Part shown: one piece after another, positions 37,210-46,428 of the stretch | Numbering within the stretch: the first letter of the stretch is position 1 | How the letters are laid out: every line of letters begins with the position of its first letter | Assembly (NCBI RefSeq): GCF_016617615.1 | Contig: NZ_JAACYA010000001.1 | Coordinates: 434,001-498,000, forward strand | DNA from: Persephonella atlantica | GTDB lineage: Bacteria > Aquificota > Aquificia > Aquificales > Hydrogenothermaceae | Length of the DNA stretch: 64,000 nt | Direction of reading: 5' to 3' | The notes under the pieces: model-generated | What the model was told of the DNA's origin: nothing | Databases searched by the model: none | What the model saw: only the letters and a program-made list of their open reading frames with translations | Made by a program: the position numbers and the translations under genes

Positions 37210-37270
37210 GTTGCTTTTTAGTACAAATACATTTAGTATAATTAATAACAAAATCAGGAGGTTAAGTGGC

Positions 37271-37390
37271 ATGGAGGCAACATACGGAGGAATTCCAACA
37301 GCTGAGGTGATTTTATTTTTCCTTATGCTGGCAATGCTTTTAGTCTTGTGGGGCACAATTATGTACAAAATGGGAACAAAGGAAAAATAA
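37271..37390 (+). CDS. Small single-helix membrane protein, 39 residues
   Basis: The frame MEATYGGIPTAEVILFF followed by a hydrophobic helix (about residues 12-32) and MYKMGTKEK at the end is preceded by AGGAGG (37256-37261) with a 9-nt spacer. A TATAAT lies at 37237-37242. Its stop overlaps the start of the next gene (TAATG), which supports real translation. The helix has a short polar N-terminal part and a basic C-terminal tail, so an N-out topology is likely. Not recognised; it could be a small subunit of a membrane complex. An in-frame GTG is not available, but a GTG at 37266 lies in another frame. Confidence 0.6.
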   Translation: MEATYGGIPTAEVILFFLMLAMLLVLWGTIMYKMGTKEK

Positions 37391-37650
37391 TGTCTGAAGA
37401 GAAAAAAGCATATCCTTTCGCCCTTGTTGGTTTTTTTGTTACAGAAAAAAATGTGAGCGATGTATTTAGAACAGATGTCTCCCCAGAGCAGTTAGAGGAG
37501 ATCAGAGAGCTGATAAAAAAGCTGATATTTGTTGAGGGTGTTGATGTTGCCATCGCACCCTTTGTTGTTCCTCCAGATCAGGTTAACGATGCACTTCAGC
37601 AACTGGCAGAAGCTGTATTCTCACCACCAGAGGAGGGAAAAGATAACTGA
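37390..37650 (+). CDS. Unidentified small soluble protein, 86 residues
   Basis: This protein starts at the ATG overlapping the stop of the small membrane protein. An in-frame ATG 42 nt upstream lies within that gene. The sequence has a beta-type start (AYPFALVGFFVTEKN) then a helix (SPEQLEEIRELIKKLIFVE) and a second alpha/beta part (VDVAIAPFVVPPDQ), suggesting a small compact domain. I recognise no family. Its stop overlaps the dapB start (TGATG), so it is translated with dapB. Confidence 0.7.
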   Translation: MSEEKKAYPFALVGFFVTEKNVSDVFRTDVSPEQLEEIRELIKKLIFVEGVDVAIAPFVVPPDQVNDALQQLAEAVFSPPEEGKDN

Positions 37651-38456
37651 TGGTCAGAGTTATCATATCTGGTATTATGGGCAGAATGGGCAGAAAAATA
37701 GCCCAGATAGCATATCAGGATTCTGATGTTGAGATTGGCGGAGGGGTAGAAAGTCCTGACTGTGTTCATTTTCATCAGAATGTGGGAGAGGTTATTGGTG
37801 AAGATGTAGATGCTCCTATAGTCTCTGACCTTGCAAAGGTGATAGACAGGGGAGATGTAATAATAGATTTTGCAGGAAATACAGAGGCCGTCATTTCCCA
37901 TGTAAAACTGGCTGCAGCAGATAAGGAAAAGAAAGCCATTGTAATAGGAACAACAGGTTTCTCCCAGCAGCAGATAGATGAAATAAAACAGCTGTCAAAA
38001 GATATTCCGATCGTCCTTGCACCAAACATGAGTATAGGAGTAAATCTGCTGTTTAAACTTGTTCAGGAAGCTGCAAAAGCTCTTAAAGATAAAGGATACG
38101 ACATCGAAGTGATAGAGATGCACCATAGGTTTAAAAAAGATGCTCCATCTGGGACAGCTGTCAAATTAGTTGAGATTCTAAAAAAGGAAACAGGCATAAA
38201 AAAGGTTGTGTACGGAAGGGAAGGAATATACGAGGAAGGTAGGCCATCTAATGAGATAGCTGTTTTTGCTCTTAGAGGGGGGGACGTCGTTGGAGAGCAT
38301 ACAGTAATATTTGCAGGAATGGGAGAGAGGATAGAACTTACCCATAGAGCAGGTTCAAGGGACATATTTGCAAAAGGTGCTGTGGAAGCTGCAAAATGGG
38401 TCAAAGGTAAACCTGCAGGACTTTACGACATGATGGATGTTTTAGGCCTTAAGTAG
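37650..38456 (+). CDS. dapB: 4-hydroxy-tetrahydrodipicolinate reductase
   Basis: DapB (268 residues) reduces 4-hydroxy-tetrahydrodipicolinate in lysine and meso-diaminopimelate synthesis. The N-terminal dinucleotide motif is IISGIMGRMGRKIAQ; the active site is the EMHHRFKKDAPSGTA segment with conserved His-His and Lys. VIGTTGFSQQQ and APNMSIGVNLL are also typical. Length is normal. The start overlaps the preceding small gene and the stop abuts atpZ. Confidence 0.96.
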   Translation: MVRVIISGIMGRMGRKIAQIAYQDSDVEIGGGVESPDCVHFHQNVGEVIGEDVDAPIVSDLAKVIDRGDVIIDFAGNTEAVISHVKLAAADKEKKAIVIGTTGFSQQQIDEIKQLSKDIPIVLAPNMSIGVNLLFKLVQEAAKALKDKGYDIEVIEMHHRFKKDAPSGTAVKLVEILKKETGIKKVVYGREGIYEEGRPSNEIAVFALRGGDVVGEHTVIFAGMGERIELTHRAGSRDIFAKGAVEAAKWVKGKPAGLYDMMDVLGLK

Positions 38457-38684
38457 ATGTCAAAAAAAAGTGGATGGATTCAATACCTTTCCATAGGCAG
38501 CATTGGTTTACATCTTGTATCTGGGGTTGTTGTTGGTGTTCTTATTGGTTATTTTTTGGATAAATATTTTCACACTTCACCGTGGCTGACAATTATCTTT
38601 TTTTTCCTTGGAATAGGAGCAGGTTTTAGAAATATGTATAAGGATGTTAAGAAATATATAATATCAGAAGAGAACAAAGACTAA
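38457..38684 (+). CDS. AtpZ/AtpI family small membrane protein
   Basis: The 75-residue protein has two membrane helices (about 15-36 and 43-62), separated by LDKYFHTSPW, a feature of the AtpZ/AtpI family. The GYFLDKYF motif after the first helix is characteristic. In other bacteria this protein is encoded before the ATP synthase genes and supports Mg or Ca transport or c-ring assembly. No ATP synthase gene lies here; the gene is instead the tail of the dapB operon. It ends convergently on nrnA with a 4-nt overlap. Confidence 0.82.
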   Translation: MSKKSGWIQYLSIGSIGLHLVSGVVVGVLIGYFLDKYFHTSPWLTIIFFFLGIGAGFRNMYKDVKKYIISEENKD

Positions 38685-39655
38685 ACAAGTACCTGCTCCT
38701 GATACATCTCTCTCTGTATCTCAGATATAATTTTATTTTTTACTTCCTCAAGTGAACCTTTCAGCCTGCATCCAGCTGCATCTCTGTGACCACCACCTCC
38801 AAGTCTCTTTGCAATTTTCTGAACATTAACTCTTCCCTTTCCTCTGAGAGAGACTCTCCACGTTTCTCTATCTTCTTTCTGAATCATTATGAAGGCTACT
38901 TCAACACCTTCTATGCTTCTTGCAAAATTAACAAACCCTTCTGTATCCTCCTCCAGTGAACCTGTTTCTTCTATAAAATCCCTTTTCACGATTAGAGAGG
39001 CAATCTTACCATCTGCATGCATCTCTAAAGTGGATAGAACCCTGTTGAGAAGATGAATAACAGAAGGTTTATTCCTCTCAAATATTAAAGATGCTATTTT
39101 TGAAGGGTCAATTCCCTTTGATATCAGGTACCGTGCAAACTCAAAGGCTTCTTCATTTACATTGTTGTGTCTAAAAGAACCTGTGTCCGTCAACAGTCCT
39201 GTATATAGACATGTTGCTATCTCTTTATCAATACAGGATTCATCCCAGTGTTTCAGTAATCTTCCCACAACAACTGTTGTAGAAGCTGCATATGGATCAA
39301 CATAATCGTTTATACTCTCAAAGATACCTCCTATATGATGGTCTATTCTCATATACTCTTTTGCATTGACAGGAGCATCAGCTCTATACATACCTGCTGC
39401 ATCTAATATTACCGCAAGGCTGAAGATATGATTTACAGGCAGTTTTTCTATCTTTTCAATGTCTGGAAGAAAGTCATAAACGTGGGGGACATCATCTTTC
39501 ATAGCCATTCTCACATTTTTTCCTTTCTTTTTCAAAAACCTGTAAAGAGCAATCATACTGCCAATCCCATCACCGTCTGGGTTGTGATGAGTAACAAGAA
39601 GTATCTCTCCTTCTTCCCTTTTCAACCTTTCTACTGCTGGAATAACAGTCTCCAT
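38681..39655 (-). CDS. DHH family nanoRNase / pAp phosphatase (NrnA-like)
   Basis: The 324-residue protein has the DHH domain with LLVTHHNPDGDGIGSM, ILDAAGMYRAD, MRIDHHIGG and LLTDTGSFRHNNV, and a C-terminal DHHA1 domain with RLGGGGHRDAAGC. NrnA degrades 2-5 nt RNA and dephosphorylates pAp. I chose the ATG at 39655, 10 nt after the nth stop; a longer frame into nth would add more than 50 unrelated residues. It is the last gene of a nine-gene minus-strand operon. Confidence 0.9.
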   Translation of the reverse strand: METVIPAVERLKREEGEILLVTHHNPDGDGIGSMIALYRFLKKKGKNVRMAMKDDVPHVYDFLPDIEKIEKLPVNHIFSLAVILDAAGMYRADAPVNAKEYMRIDHHIGGIFESINDYVDPYAASTTVVVGRLLKHWDESCIDKEIATCLYTGLLTDTGSFRHNNVNEEAFEFARYLISKGIDPSKIASLIFERNKPSVIHLLNRVLSTLEMHADGKIASLIVKRDFIEETGSLEEDTEGFVNFARSIEGVEVAFIMIQKEDRETWRVSLRGKGRVNVQKIAKRLGGGGHRDAAGCRLKGSLEEVKNKIISEIQREMYQEQVLV

Positions 39656-39665
39656 CGCCCTAACC

Positions 39666-40337
39666 TCATAGATTTTTTTTGTCGTAAGGGCATATGTCTG
39701 AAAGATAGCATTTCCTGCATTCTGGATTTTTTGCCTTACATATGTATCTGCCAAAGAGAACAAAAGCCTTTGATATGTACACCCAATTTTCTCTTGAGAA
39801 GAACTGGGCAAGGTCTTTCTCTATCTTGTCTGGATTGTTTGAAGAGGTCAATCCCAATCTCTGACTGACCCTTTTTACGTGTGTATCTACGACAATTGCA
39901 GGTTTGTTAAACGCATTTACTAAAATAACGCTGGCTGTCTTTCTACCAACTCCCGGAAGCTTAACAAGGTCATCTAAACTGTCAGGAACCTTTCCCCCAA
40001 ATTCTTTGACCAGGAAATCACAGCACTCCTTGATCAGTTTTGCTTTCCTGCGGTAGTAATTAACAGATTTTATAATCTCTTCTATCTCTTCAATTTTTGC
40101 CTGAGAAACTGCTTTTGGGTCTGGAAATTGTTTAAAGAAAACAGGAGTTATCTCATTTACCTTTTTGTCTGTGGTTTGGGCTGCCAATATTGTAGCAACA
40201 AGAAGCTGATATGGATTTTCAAAGTGCAGGTCAATCCACGGCTGTGGATAATGTTTTTTTAGTCTCTTTATGACATCTTCTTCTGTAAACTTTATCTGCT
40301 TTTCAGAAGAGACTTTTCTGCTTTCCTTTTTCTTCAA
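39666..40337 (-). CDS. nth: Endonuclease III (DNA glycosylase/AP lyase)
   Basis: Nth (223 residues) removes oxidised pyrimidines. It contains the helix-hairpin-helix LVKLPGVGRKTASVIL, catalytic Asp in PAIVVDTHVKRVSQRLGL, catalytic Lys in the hairpin, and a [4Fe-4S] cluster motif C-x6-C-x2-C-x5-C near the C-terminus (CKAKNPECRKCYLSDIC). It overlaps the 3' end of the exonuclease gene by 35 nt, so both are translated together. Confidence 0.96.
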   Translation of the reverse strand: MKKKESRKVSSEKQIKFTEEDVIKRLKKHYPQPWIDLHFENPYQLLVATILAAQTTDKKVNEITPVFFKQFPDPKAVSQAKIEEIEEIIKSVNYYRRKAKLIKECCDFLVKEFGGKVPDSLDDLVKLPGVGRKTASVILVNAFNKPAIVVDTHVKRVSQRLGLTSSNNPDKIEKDLAQFFSRENWVYISKAFVLFGRYICKAKNPECRKCYLSDICPYDKKNL

Positions 40338-41199
40338 TTTTACCTGCCTTTCCTATTTCCTTCAGCAAAGATTTGAATCCTAACTCTTTAAACTTTTCTT
40401 TTAGAGCTACAAGGTCAGCCTTTTCCTTACGTAAATCTTCTGTTTCAATATTTAAATCAATATCAGTTTTTAATTTAACTAAAAATCTATTCTGTTCAAG
40501 CCTGTCTAAAGCTTCTTCAAAGGCCTCCTTTAATTTTGGCTTAAGTTTATCTAAGTTTTTTATGATATTTTCCATACTGCCAAACTCGTTCAGCAGTTTT
40601 TCAGCTGTTTTTGGTCCCACCCCTTTTACACCAATAATGTTATCTACAGTATCTCCTATCATTGACAGATAATCAACAAACTGCTCAGGATACACCCCAT
40701 ACTTTTCTTTTACTTTTTCTCTATCATACAGCTCTTCACTTACTGGGTTAAGCACATATATACCTTCACTGACCAACTGCATCATGTCTTTGTCTGGGGT
40801 GACTATTATAACCTCAAAACCTTCTCTTTTACCTTTTTGGGCAAGGGTGGCTATAATATCGTCCGCTTCATATCCGGGAATTTCAATAATCTTTATACCC
40901 CACAATCTTATAATTTCTTTGAGAGGGCTAATCTGTAGTTTAAGTTCGTCAGGAGTTTCTTTCCTGGTTGCTTTATACTCCTTATACTCTTCATGTCTGA
41001 ATGTTTTCCCCGGCAGGTCAAACACAACAGCAACATATTCAGGATTTAGTTCGTTCATAAGTTTTGAAAGCATCCTGATAAAGCCATATATCGCTCCTGT
41101 AGGTTGCCCCTTTGGGCTTGTAAGAGGAGGAAGGGCATAAAAAGCCCTGTAGAGATAAGAAGAACCGTCTATCAAAACCAGCTTTTTTCTATCAGTCAT
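40303..41199 (-). CDS. Free-standing 5'-3' exonuclease (PolA N-terminal domain type)
   Basis: At 298 residues this is a FEN/PolA-type 5' nuclease without polymerase domain. Acid residues are in LVLIDGSSYLYRAF, GYEADDIIATLA, IIVTPDKDMMQLV and IGDTVDNIIGVKGVGPKTA, the last with the helix-3-turn-helix DNA-binding motif. In Aquifex aeolicus the DNA polymerase I lacks this domain, so a separate nuclease for primer removal fits the phylum. It sits directly before nth, which suggests a role in replication and base excision repair. The start overlaps the M23 peptidase stop (TGATG). Confidence 0.93.
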   Translation of the reverse strand: MTDRKKLVLIDGSSYLYRAFYALPPLTSPKGQPTGAIYGFIRMLSKLMNELNPEYVAVVFDLPGKTFRHEEYKEYKATRKETPDELKLQISPLKEIIRLWGIKIIEIPGYEADDIIATLAQKGKREGFEVIIVTPDKDMMQLVSEGIYVLNPVSEELYDREKVKEKYGVYPEQFVDYLSMIGDTVDNIIGVKGVGPKTAEKLLNEFGSMENIIKNLDKLKPKLKEAFEEALDRLEQNRFLVKLKTDIDLNIETEDLRKEKADLVALKEKFKELGFKSLLKEIGKAGKIEEKGKQKSLF

Positions 41200-41999
41200 C
41201 AGAATGAGTTCGTCCTGTTTAAGTATAAAAATCTTAGTGGATTTATCAGTTTACCATACCGCCTTATCTCATAGTGCAGATGAACACCTGTTGACCTTCC
41301 TGTACTTCCTGCATAGCCAATAACCGTACCTGCCTTTACCCATCTACCCTTTTTTACTCTGATTTTTGACAGATGCCCGTAGTATGTTTTATACCCGTAC
41401 TTATGTCTTATTATTACAAGTTTTCCGTATCCTGGAGACCATCCTGCAAATTCCACAACACCATTAGCTGTAGCAAAAACAGGCTGTTTGTACCTTGCCT
41501 TCAGGTCAAGACCAGAGTGAAAAGCTCTCTTTCCGTTAAATGGGTCTTTTCTGTAACCGAACCTTGATGTTATCCTTCCGTACAATGGAACTCCTATGGG
41601 AACATCAGACATAACTTTAAGAAGCTTGTCCATGTTCTTTGTCAGGCTATCTGCATAAAGCTGAAGTTTTTCACCTTCAGAAGCAGGTATAAACTTTCCA
41701 CCCTGAGGAAGCCTTATTTTAATCCCTTTTCTTTTCAATGTTTTGTTTGCTTTTTTAATCTTTTCTTCTATTGTTTTCAATTTTTGCAGGAGTATTTCTC
41801 TTTCTTGAGCTAACTTTTGTATCTCTTTATCTTTCTTCTTCAGTTCTTCCTTTAATGTCTGGATTTTCTGTTCTTTCTGAGAAATTTCCCTTTTTAGCTT
41901 TTTTACATCACCGGAAGAGTTAAGAGAAAGAAATAATGCTGTAAGTGATACCAGTGTCAATCCTATTATGTAGTATTTAACAAAGTCTCCTTTTATCAT
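41199..41999 (-). CDS. M23 family (LytM-type) peptidoglycan peptidase with coiled coil
   Basis: The 266-residue protein has an N-terminal membrane anchor (about 9-27), a Lys/Glu-rich coiled coil (about 30-95) and a C-terminal M23 domain. Zinc ligands appear in [11 protein letters not shown] (HxxxD) and [10 protein letters not shown] (HxH), with the catalytic His in [13 protein letters not shown]. So it is probably an active endopeptidase and not a degenerate EnvC-type activator. It is anchored on the outer face of the inner membrane. Its start overlaps the hemB stop. Confidence 0.9.
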   Translation of the reverse strand: MIKGDFVKYYIIGLTLVSLTALFLSLNSSGDVKKLKREISQKEQKIQTLKEELKKKDKEIQKLAQEREILLQKLKTIEEKIKKANKTLKRKGIKIRLPQGGKFIPASEGEKLQLYADSLTKNMDKLLKVMSDVPIGVPLYGRITSRFGYRKDPFNGKRAFHSGLDLKARYKQPVFATANGVVEFAGWSPGYGKLVIIRHKYGYKTYYGHLSKIRVKKGRWVKAGTVIGYAGSTGRSTGVHLHYEIRRYGKLINPLRFLYLNRTNSF

Positions 42000-42967
42000 T
42001 TTAACAACCTTGCTATCTCTTTTGCGTGATATGTGATGACTATGTCAGCTCCTGCCCTTTTCATTGACAAAACAGTTTCCATCATAACTTTATTTTCGTC
42101 AATCCATCCTAATTTTCCAGCTGCTTTAATCATTGAGTACTCGCCACTAACGTTGTAGGCTGCAACAGGAAGTTTAAACTCTCTTTTCACGTCACTAATT
42201 ATGTCAAGGTATGCAAGGGCAGGTTTTACCATAACAATGTCTGCTCCTTCCTCTATATCAAAAGACACTTCCCTTAAAGCTTCCCTTCTGTTTGCAGGGT
42301 CCATCTGGTAGGTTCTCCTATCTCCAAAAGCTGGAGCTGAATCTGCAGCATCTCTGAATGGTCCATAGTATGAGGAAGCATACTTTGCAGAGTATGCCAT
42401 TATAGGGATATCAGTAAAACCTGCACCATCTAATGCTTCCCTTATTGCCTTTACAACGCCGTCCATCATACCAGACGGGGCAACCATGTCAGCTCCTGCC
42501 TGAGCATGGGATATAACCTGTTTTTTTGTGTTTTCCAGCGTTATGTCGTTTGCAACATCGTTGTTATGCAAAACACCACAGTGTCCGTGCTCGGTATACT
42601 CACAGAAGCAAACATCTGTGATAATATACAGTTGTGGATAGTTTTCTTTTATATGTCTGATTGCTCTTTGTATAATCCCTTCCTCGTTCCAGGTCTGTGA
42701 GCCTACCTGGTCTTTGTGCTCTGGAATGCCAAACAGAAGAACGGCAGGTATGTTGAGATTAGAAACTTCTTCCAACTCTTCATCTATCCTGTCTAAAGAC
42801 CACCTATATATCCCGGGCATTGAAGGTATCTCTTTTTTGATATTTTTCCCTTCTTCAATAAACAGTGGATATATAAGGTCATCAACCGATATATGATTTT
42901 CTCTCACTAATCTTCTTATATTCTCGTTTTTTCTCAATCTTCTTAATCTATGAATTGGATAGGCCAT
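41996..42967 (-). CDS. hemB: Delta-aminolevulinic acid dehydratase (porphobilinogen synthase)
   Basis: HemB (323 residues) condenses two 5-aminolevulinate molecules in heme synthesis. A catalytic zinc site is shown by [15 protein letters not shown] with three Cys. The Schiff-base lysines are in [17 protein letters not shown] and [30 protein letters not shown] is the family segment between them. The zinc-type site is of interest since the operon also encodes a zinc/manganese-type transporter. Confidence 0.96.
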   Translation of the reverse strand: MAYPIHRLRRLRKNENIRRLVRENHISVDDLIYPLFIEEGKNIKKEIPSMPGIYRWSLDRIDEELEEVSNLNIPAVLLFGIPEHKDQVGSQTWNEEGIIQRAIRHIKENYPQLYIITDVCFCEYTEHGHCGVLHNNDVANDITLENTKKQVISHAQAGADMVAPSGMMDGVVKAIREALDGAGFTDIPIMAYSAKYASSYYGPFRDAADSAPAFGDRRTYQMDPANRREALREVSFDIEEGADIVMVKPALAYLDIISDVKREFKLPVAAYNVSGEYSMIKAAGKLGWIDENKVMMETVLSMKRAGADIVITYHAKEIARLLK

Positions 42968-43002
42968 ACCTCACCCCTGCTTTTAAACTTTATACTATTA
43001 TA

Positions 43003-43704
43003 CTATCTGAAAACAAAATTTACTTGACATAATCCTGTTATCACTGCTGTCTCCATTCGCAGTATGTAAGGTCCAAGGGAAAATGTTTCAAATCCTTTAC
43101 TTTTTAACATTTTAATCTCTTCATCTGTTATTCCTCCTTCTGCACCTATAAAGATGTCTACGCTATCGGCTGAAAATTTTATATCTTTGAGGATTTTTTC
43201 TTTTTCCTTTTCATAAAAAGCAATTTTTACAGCAGAGGCAGGAGATATTTTGTCGGTGGAAACAGGTCTGTTTATCTGAACAGGAAACAGTCTTCTGCAC
43301 TGTTTTATGGCATTTAAAGATATCTTTTCCCATTTAGGCAGTTTTTTCAGTATATCTTTTTCTTTCACTGCCGTGTTATGGGTAATTACAGGTATAAAAT
43401 TTTTCACTCCAAGCTCTGTTATGGATGGTATCAGCTCATCAATCTTAGACAGTTTGTTAGGCATGCCCAAAAAAAGATTTACACAAAAATTATCTTCTAT
43501 AACAGGAATTTTCTGAAGAATCTCTCCCTTTATACTTTTTTTATCTATACAGGTTACAATGCCAAGATAGATATTTCCCTGCAAATCGTTAATCTCTATT
43601 TTGTATCCTTCTTTTACTCTTCTTACCTTTGCGTGATGGTACTCTTCATCCTGAATAATAAACTGGTTTCCTTCCACAACTCCTAAAAATCTTGGATATC
43701 CCAT
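43003..43704 (-). CDS. rsmE: 16S rRNA m3U1498 methyltransferase
   Basis: RsmE (233 residues) belongs to the SPOUT class. The N-terminal PUA-like domain is in the HHAKVRRVKEGYKIEI segment; the trefoil-knot SAM site is in IFIGAEGGITDEEI and the LGPYILRMETAVITGL C-terminus. The start is the ATG at 43704, one base after the transporter permease stop; a longer in-frame reading would extend into that gene. Confidence 0.93.
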   Translation of the reverse strand: MGYPRFLGVVEGNQFIIQDEEYHHAKVRRVKEGYKIEINDLQGNIYLGIVTCIDKKSIKGEILQKIPVIEDNFCVNLFLGMPNKLSKIDELIPSITELGVKNFIPVITHNTAVKEKDILKKLPKWEKISLNAIKQCRRLFPVQINRPVSTDKISPASAVKIAFYEKEKEKILKDIKFSADSVDIFIGAEGGITDEEIKMLKSKGFETFSLGPYILRMETAVITGLCQVNFVFR

Positions 43705-43705
43705 C

Positions 43706-44512
43706 TTACTTTCTCTGAAATATTTTCTTCGAAGCAACAACAGTTACAAATAAAGCAGCATACATAAAAACAATAGTTGCACCTGATGGAAGATCAAAAA
43801 GGAAAGATATATATATACCTGCAATCACCATAAAAATACTTGAACTTAGTGAAAATATGAGCATCTTCCTGTAATGCCAGAAAAATTGATTGGCAAAAGC
43901 AGCTGGAATTATCATCATAGCTGAAGAGAGTATAACACCAACAAGCTTAACAGACAGAACCGTGGCAACAGCAATAATAATTATCAGGCTGTAATAGTAA
44001 AAGGCAGTATTTATTCCGCTAACATAGGCCACTTCTTCGTTATAGCAACAGAACATTATCTTACCAAAAGAAAAGTACACAAAACCAAGAGAAATAACGC
44101 TGAACATAAAAAGCAGTATTACATCTTCTCTGCTTATAGTTAGAATGTTTCCAAACAAAAATGTAAAAAGGTCTGTATTATAATTTGGGGAAAGTGTTAT
44201 CACGATAACACCAAATGCCATAGAGAGAGAAAACAGAACTCCTATAGATATGTCCTCATGTATATTGCCCTTTTTGCTTATATACCCTATTAAGATACCT
44301 GTAAAAACAGCAAATAACATCCCAAACAAAGTTGGAGATAAACCAAGGTAAAAACCAACAGCAAGGCCTCCAAATGTGGCATGAGATATTCCTATGTTGA
44401 TAAAAGACCAGTTCTTAAGATATATAAATAACGAAAGGACAGAAAGTAATATGGCAAGTAAAACACCGCCAATAACTGCATTCTGCAAGAAAGGAATGCT
44501 CAGCAGTTCCAT
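43706..44512 (-). CDS. Metal ABC transporter permease (ZnuB/MntB family)
   Basis: The 268 residues contain about eight or nine membrane helices. Typical segments are FINIGISHATFGGLAVGFYLG and VGVILSSAMMIIPAAFANQF. It should import Zn, Mn or Fe ions together with the ATPase encoded immediately upstream; no ZnuA-type binding protein is present in this operon. The ATG overlaps the ATPase stop. Confidence 0.9.
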   Translation of the reverse strand: MELLSIPFLQNAVIGGVLLAILLSVLSLFIYLKNWSFINIGISHATFGGLAVGFYLGLSPTLFGMLFAVFTGILIGYISKKGNIHEDISIGVLFSLSMAFGVIVITLSPNYNTDLFTFLFGNILTISREDVILLFMFSVISLGFVYFSFGKIMFCCYNEEVAYVSGINTAFYYYSLIIIIAVATVLSVKLVGVILSSAMMIIPAAFANQFFWHYRKMLIFSLSSSIFMVIAGIYISFLFDLPSGATIVFMYAALFVTVVASKKIFQRK

Positions 44513-45291
44513 TACATTTTCCCTTTAAAATCTGCGTGAAAATGTTCACATGCAACACATTCAGGAGAGTGAATAATAAGCTCTATGTCTGAACCGTAAA
44601 GTTTCTGTAGCACATGTTTTTGGAAAAAATCTTTAGGCGAGCCATAGTAATGAAGAAATCTGTTCAGACCGGCAACCTTGTCAACAAACTTTCCTACAAC
44701 GCCAACATCGTGGGAAACCATAACTACAGTAACGCCTTTTTCATCTCTTATTTTTTTCAGAAAATCATAAAAGCTCTCTTGAGCAACAACATCTATACCT
44801 GTTGACGGTTCATCAAGAAAGACTATCTCAGGTTCAGATACTAAAACACGGGCAATAGAAATCCTCTGTTGCTGTCCGCCGGAAAGCCTGCTGTAGGGAT
44901 AGTTTTCAAACCCTTTCATCCCAACATAACTGATGTACTGTCTTGCCCTTTCTATTTTTTCTTTCCTGGTAAGCTTTGTATTGGTAAGACCAAACATAAC
45001 AATATCAAGTGCAGAAAATGGAAAATGGGTAGGAGTTTCTGATTTTTGAGGAAGATACCCTATCTTGCCTGTTTTTATTACTTCTGTAGGTTTCAGTCCT
45101 AAAACTTCCACATAACCTCTGCAGGGTTTTACAAGACCAAGACAACTCTTTATAAGAGTTGTTTTTCCTCCGCCATTGGGTCCCACAATAGCTATAATCT
45201 CGCCTTTTCTTATTTCAAGATTGATATCCTCTATAATAATCTTTCCGTTAAGCTTTACAGTAAGTCCTTTAGCATAGAGAACAGTTTCCAT
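44512..45291 (-). CDS. Metal ABC transporter ATP-binding protein (ZnuC family)
   Basis: The 259-residue ATPase has Walker A GPNGGGKTTLIKSC, Q-loop GYLPQKS, signature LSGGQQQRISIARVL, Walker B EIVFLDEPSTGID and the switch His in MVSHDVGVV. The usual domain ends at about residue 225. The C-terminal tail adds HSPECVACEHFHADF, with two Cys and three His in 15 residues, that could sense metal. It lies 2 nt after the dehydrogenase gene and overlaps the permease gene by 1 nt. Confidence 0.92.
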   Translation of the reverse strand: METVLYAKGLTVKLNGKIIIEDINLEIRKGEIIAIVGPNGGGKTTLIKSCLGLVKPCRGYVEVLGLKPTEVIKTGKIGYLPQKSETPTHFPFSALDIVMFGLTNTKLTRKEKIERARQYISYVGMKGFENYPYSRLSGGQQQRISIARVLVSEPEIVFLDEPSTGIDVVAQESFYDFLKKIRDEKGVTVVMVSHDVGVVGKFVDKVAGLNRFLHYYGSPKDFFQKHVLQKLYGSDIELIIHSPECVACEHFHADFKGKM

Positions 45292-45293
45292 AT

Positions 45294-46319
45294 TTATACT
45301 CTCACAACTATCTTCCCAAAAAACTGCCTGCTGAGAAGTTTCTTATAAGCTTCTTTCACATCATCAAGTTCATAAACACTATCTATCACCGGTTTTAGTT
45401 TATTTGGGAAAAAGTTCAGATAGTGGGCTACTTCTCCTTTTGTTCCCATATAAACGCCGTGTATGATTATATTCTTGCCAAAGATTTTTCTTAAAGTTAG
45501 CTCAACATCTCCACCTGTCGTTGCCCCGAATGTAACAACATTTCCGCCCCTTTTTGCACAGTCAATAGATTTTGGCAGAGTTTCTTTTCCTATGTGGTCT
45601 ATAACAACATCACACATTCTGCCTTCTGTTATCTCCTTTACAGCCTGATAAAAATCCATGGATTTATAGTTAATTATGTAGTCAGCTCCTATCTCCCTTG
45701 CTTTCTCCACTTTCCAGTCATCTCCTACTGTGGTAATCACTGTTGCACCATGGAGTTTTGCTATCTGTATCCCTGCTGTTCCGACGCCACTACCTCCTCC
45801 GTGTATCAAAACAGTATCCCCCGGTTTAATCTTACTTCTGCTAACAAGAGAGTGCCACATTGTGGTGTATGTTATTCCTATTGATGCAGCTTCTTCAAAA
45901 GAAAGTCCATCAGGAATTTTAAAAATATTAACAGCAGGAACCTTTACATATTCAGCAGATACACCATTATTTAGAACACCTAAAAGAAAGTATTCACTAC
46001 ACAGGTTATCCTGTCCTGACAGACATTTTTCACACCTACCACAGGATATCCCAGGATAAACTATAACTTTATCACCAACTTTTATGTTTTTAACGCCTGT
46101 TCCCACTTTTTCAACAACTCCAGCTGCATCAGAGGCAAAAATATGGGGCATAGGAATTTCTGCAGGATATTTTCCTTCCATAACCCAGATATCAAGATGA
46201 TTTAAAGAAAATGCTTTAACTCTAACTAAAACTTCATTTTCCTCAATGATAGGGTCCGGAAGAATTCCTACTTTTATGTTCTCATAATCTCCATGCTGGG
46301 TATAGTAAGCAGCCCTCAT
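45294..46319 (-). CDS. Zinc-containing medium-chain alcohol dehydrogenase-like oxidoreductase
   Basis: The 341-residue MDR protein has a structural zinc site CGRCEKCLSGQDNLC and a Rossmann motif HGGGSGVGTAGIQIAKL. The position of the catalytic zinc Cys reads SLNHLDIWV, as in quinone-oxidoreductase-like members, so it is probably a zinc-poor NAD(P)H-dependent oxidoreductase and not a classical alcohol dehydrogenase. The start is ATG 46319 with GAGGTGA in front; a frame 15 nt longer lies over that ribosome site. It heads the long metal transporter/hemB operon. Confidence 0.88.
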   Translation of the reverse strand: MRAAYYTQHGDYENIKVGILPDPIIEENEVLVRVKAFSLNHLDIWVMEGKYPAEIPMPHIFASDAAGVVEKVGTGVKNIKVGDKVIVYPGISCGRCEKCLSGQDNLCSEYFLLGVLNNGVSAEYVKVPAVNIFKIPDGLSFEEAASIGITYTTMWHSLVSRSKIKPGDTVLIHGGGSGVGTAGIQIAKLHGATVITTVGDDWKVEKAREIGADYIINYKSMDFYQAVKEITEGRMCDVVIDHIGKETLPKSIDCAKRGGNVVTFGATTGGDVELTLRKIFGKNIIIHGVYMGTKGEVAHYLNFFPNKLKPVIDSVYELDDVKEAYKKLLSRQFFGKIVVRV

Positions 46320-46428
46320 CAGCTCACCTCTCAATCATAAAAATTAGCCTGACAATATTATAGCCTTATAGTTTCAAAAATCTATTGTATAATAACATTA
46401 AAAAGACTAAACTTAAGGGGAATAAGTA

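Noticed and set aside
39656-39811. Long N-terminal extension of NrnA into nth
   Set aside because: The segment is a shadow of nth in another frame; the DHH domain begins normally at the ATG 39655.
43024-43034. TTGACATAAT on the plus strand
   Set aside because: It lies at the 3' end of the minus-strand rsmE gene with no plus-strand gene downstream and no -10 at proper spacing.
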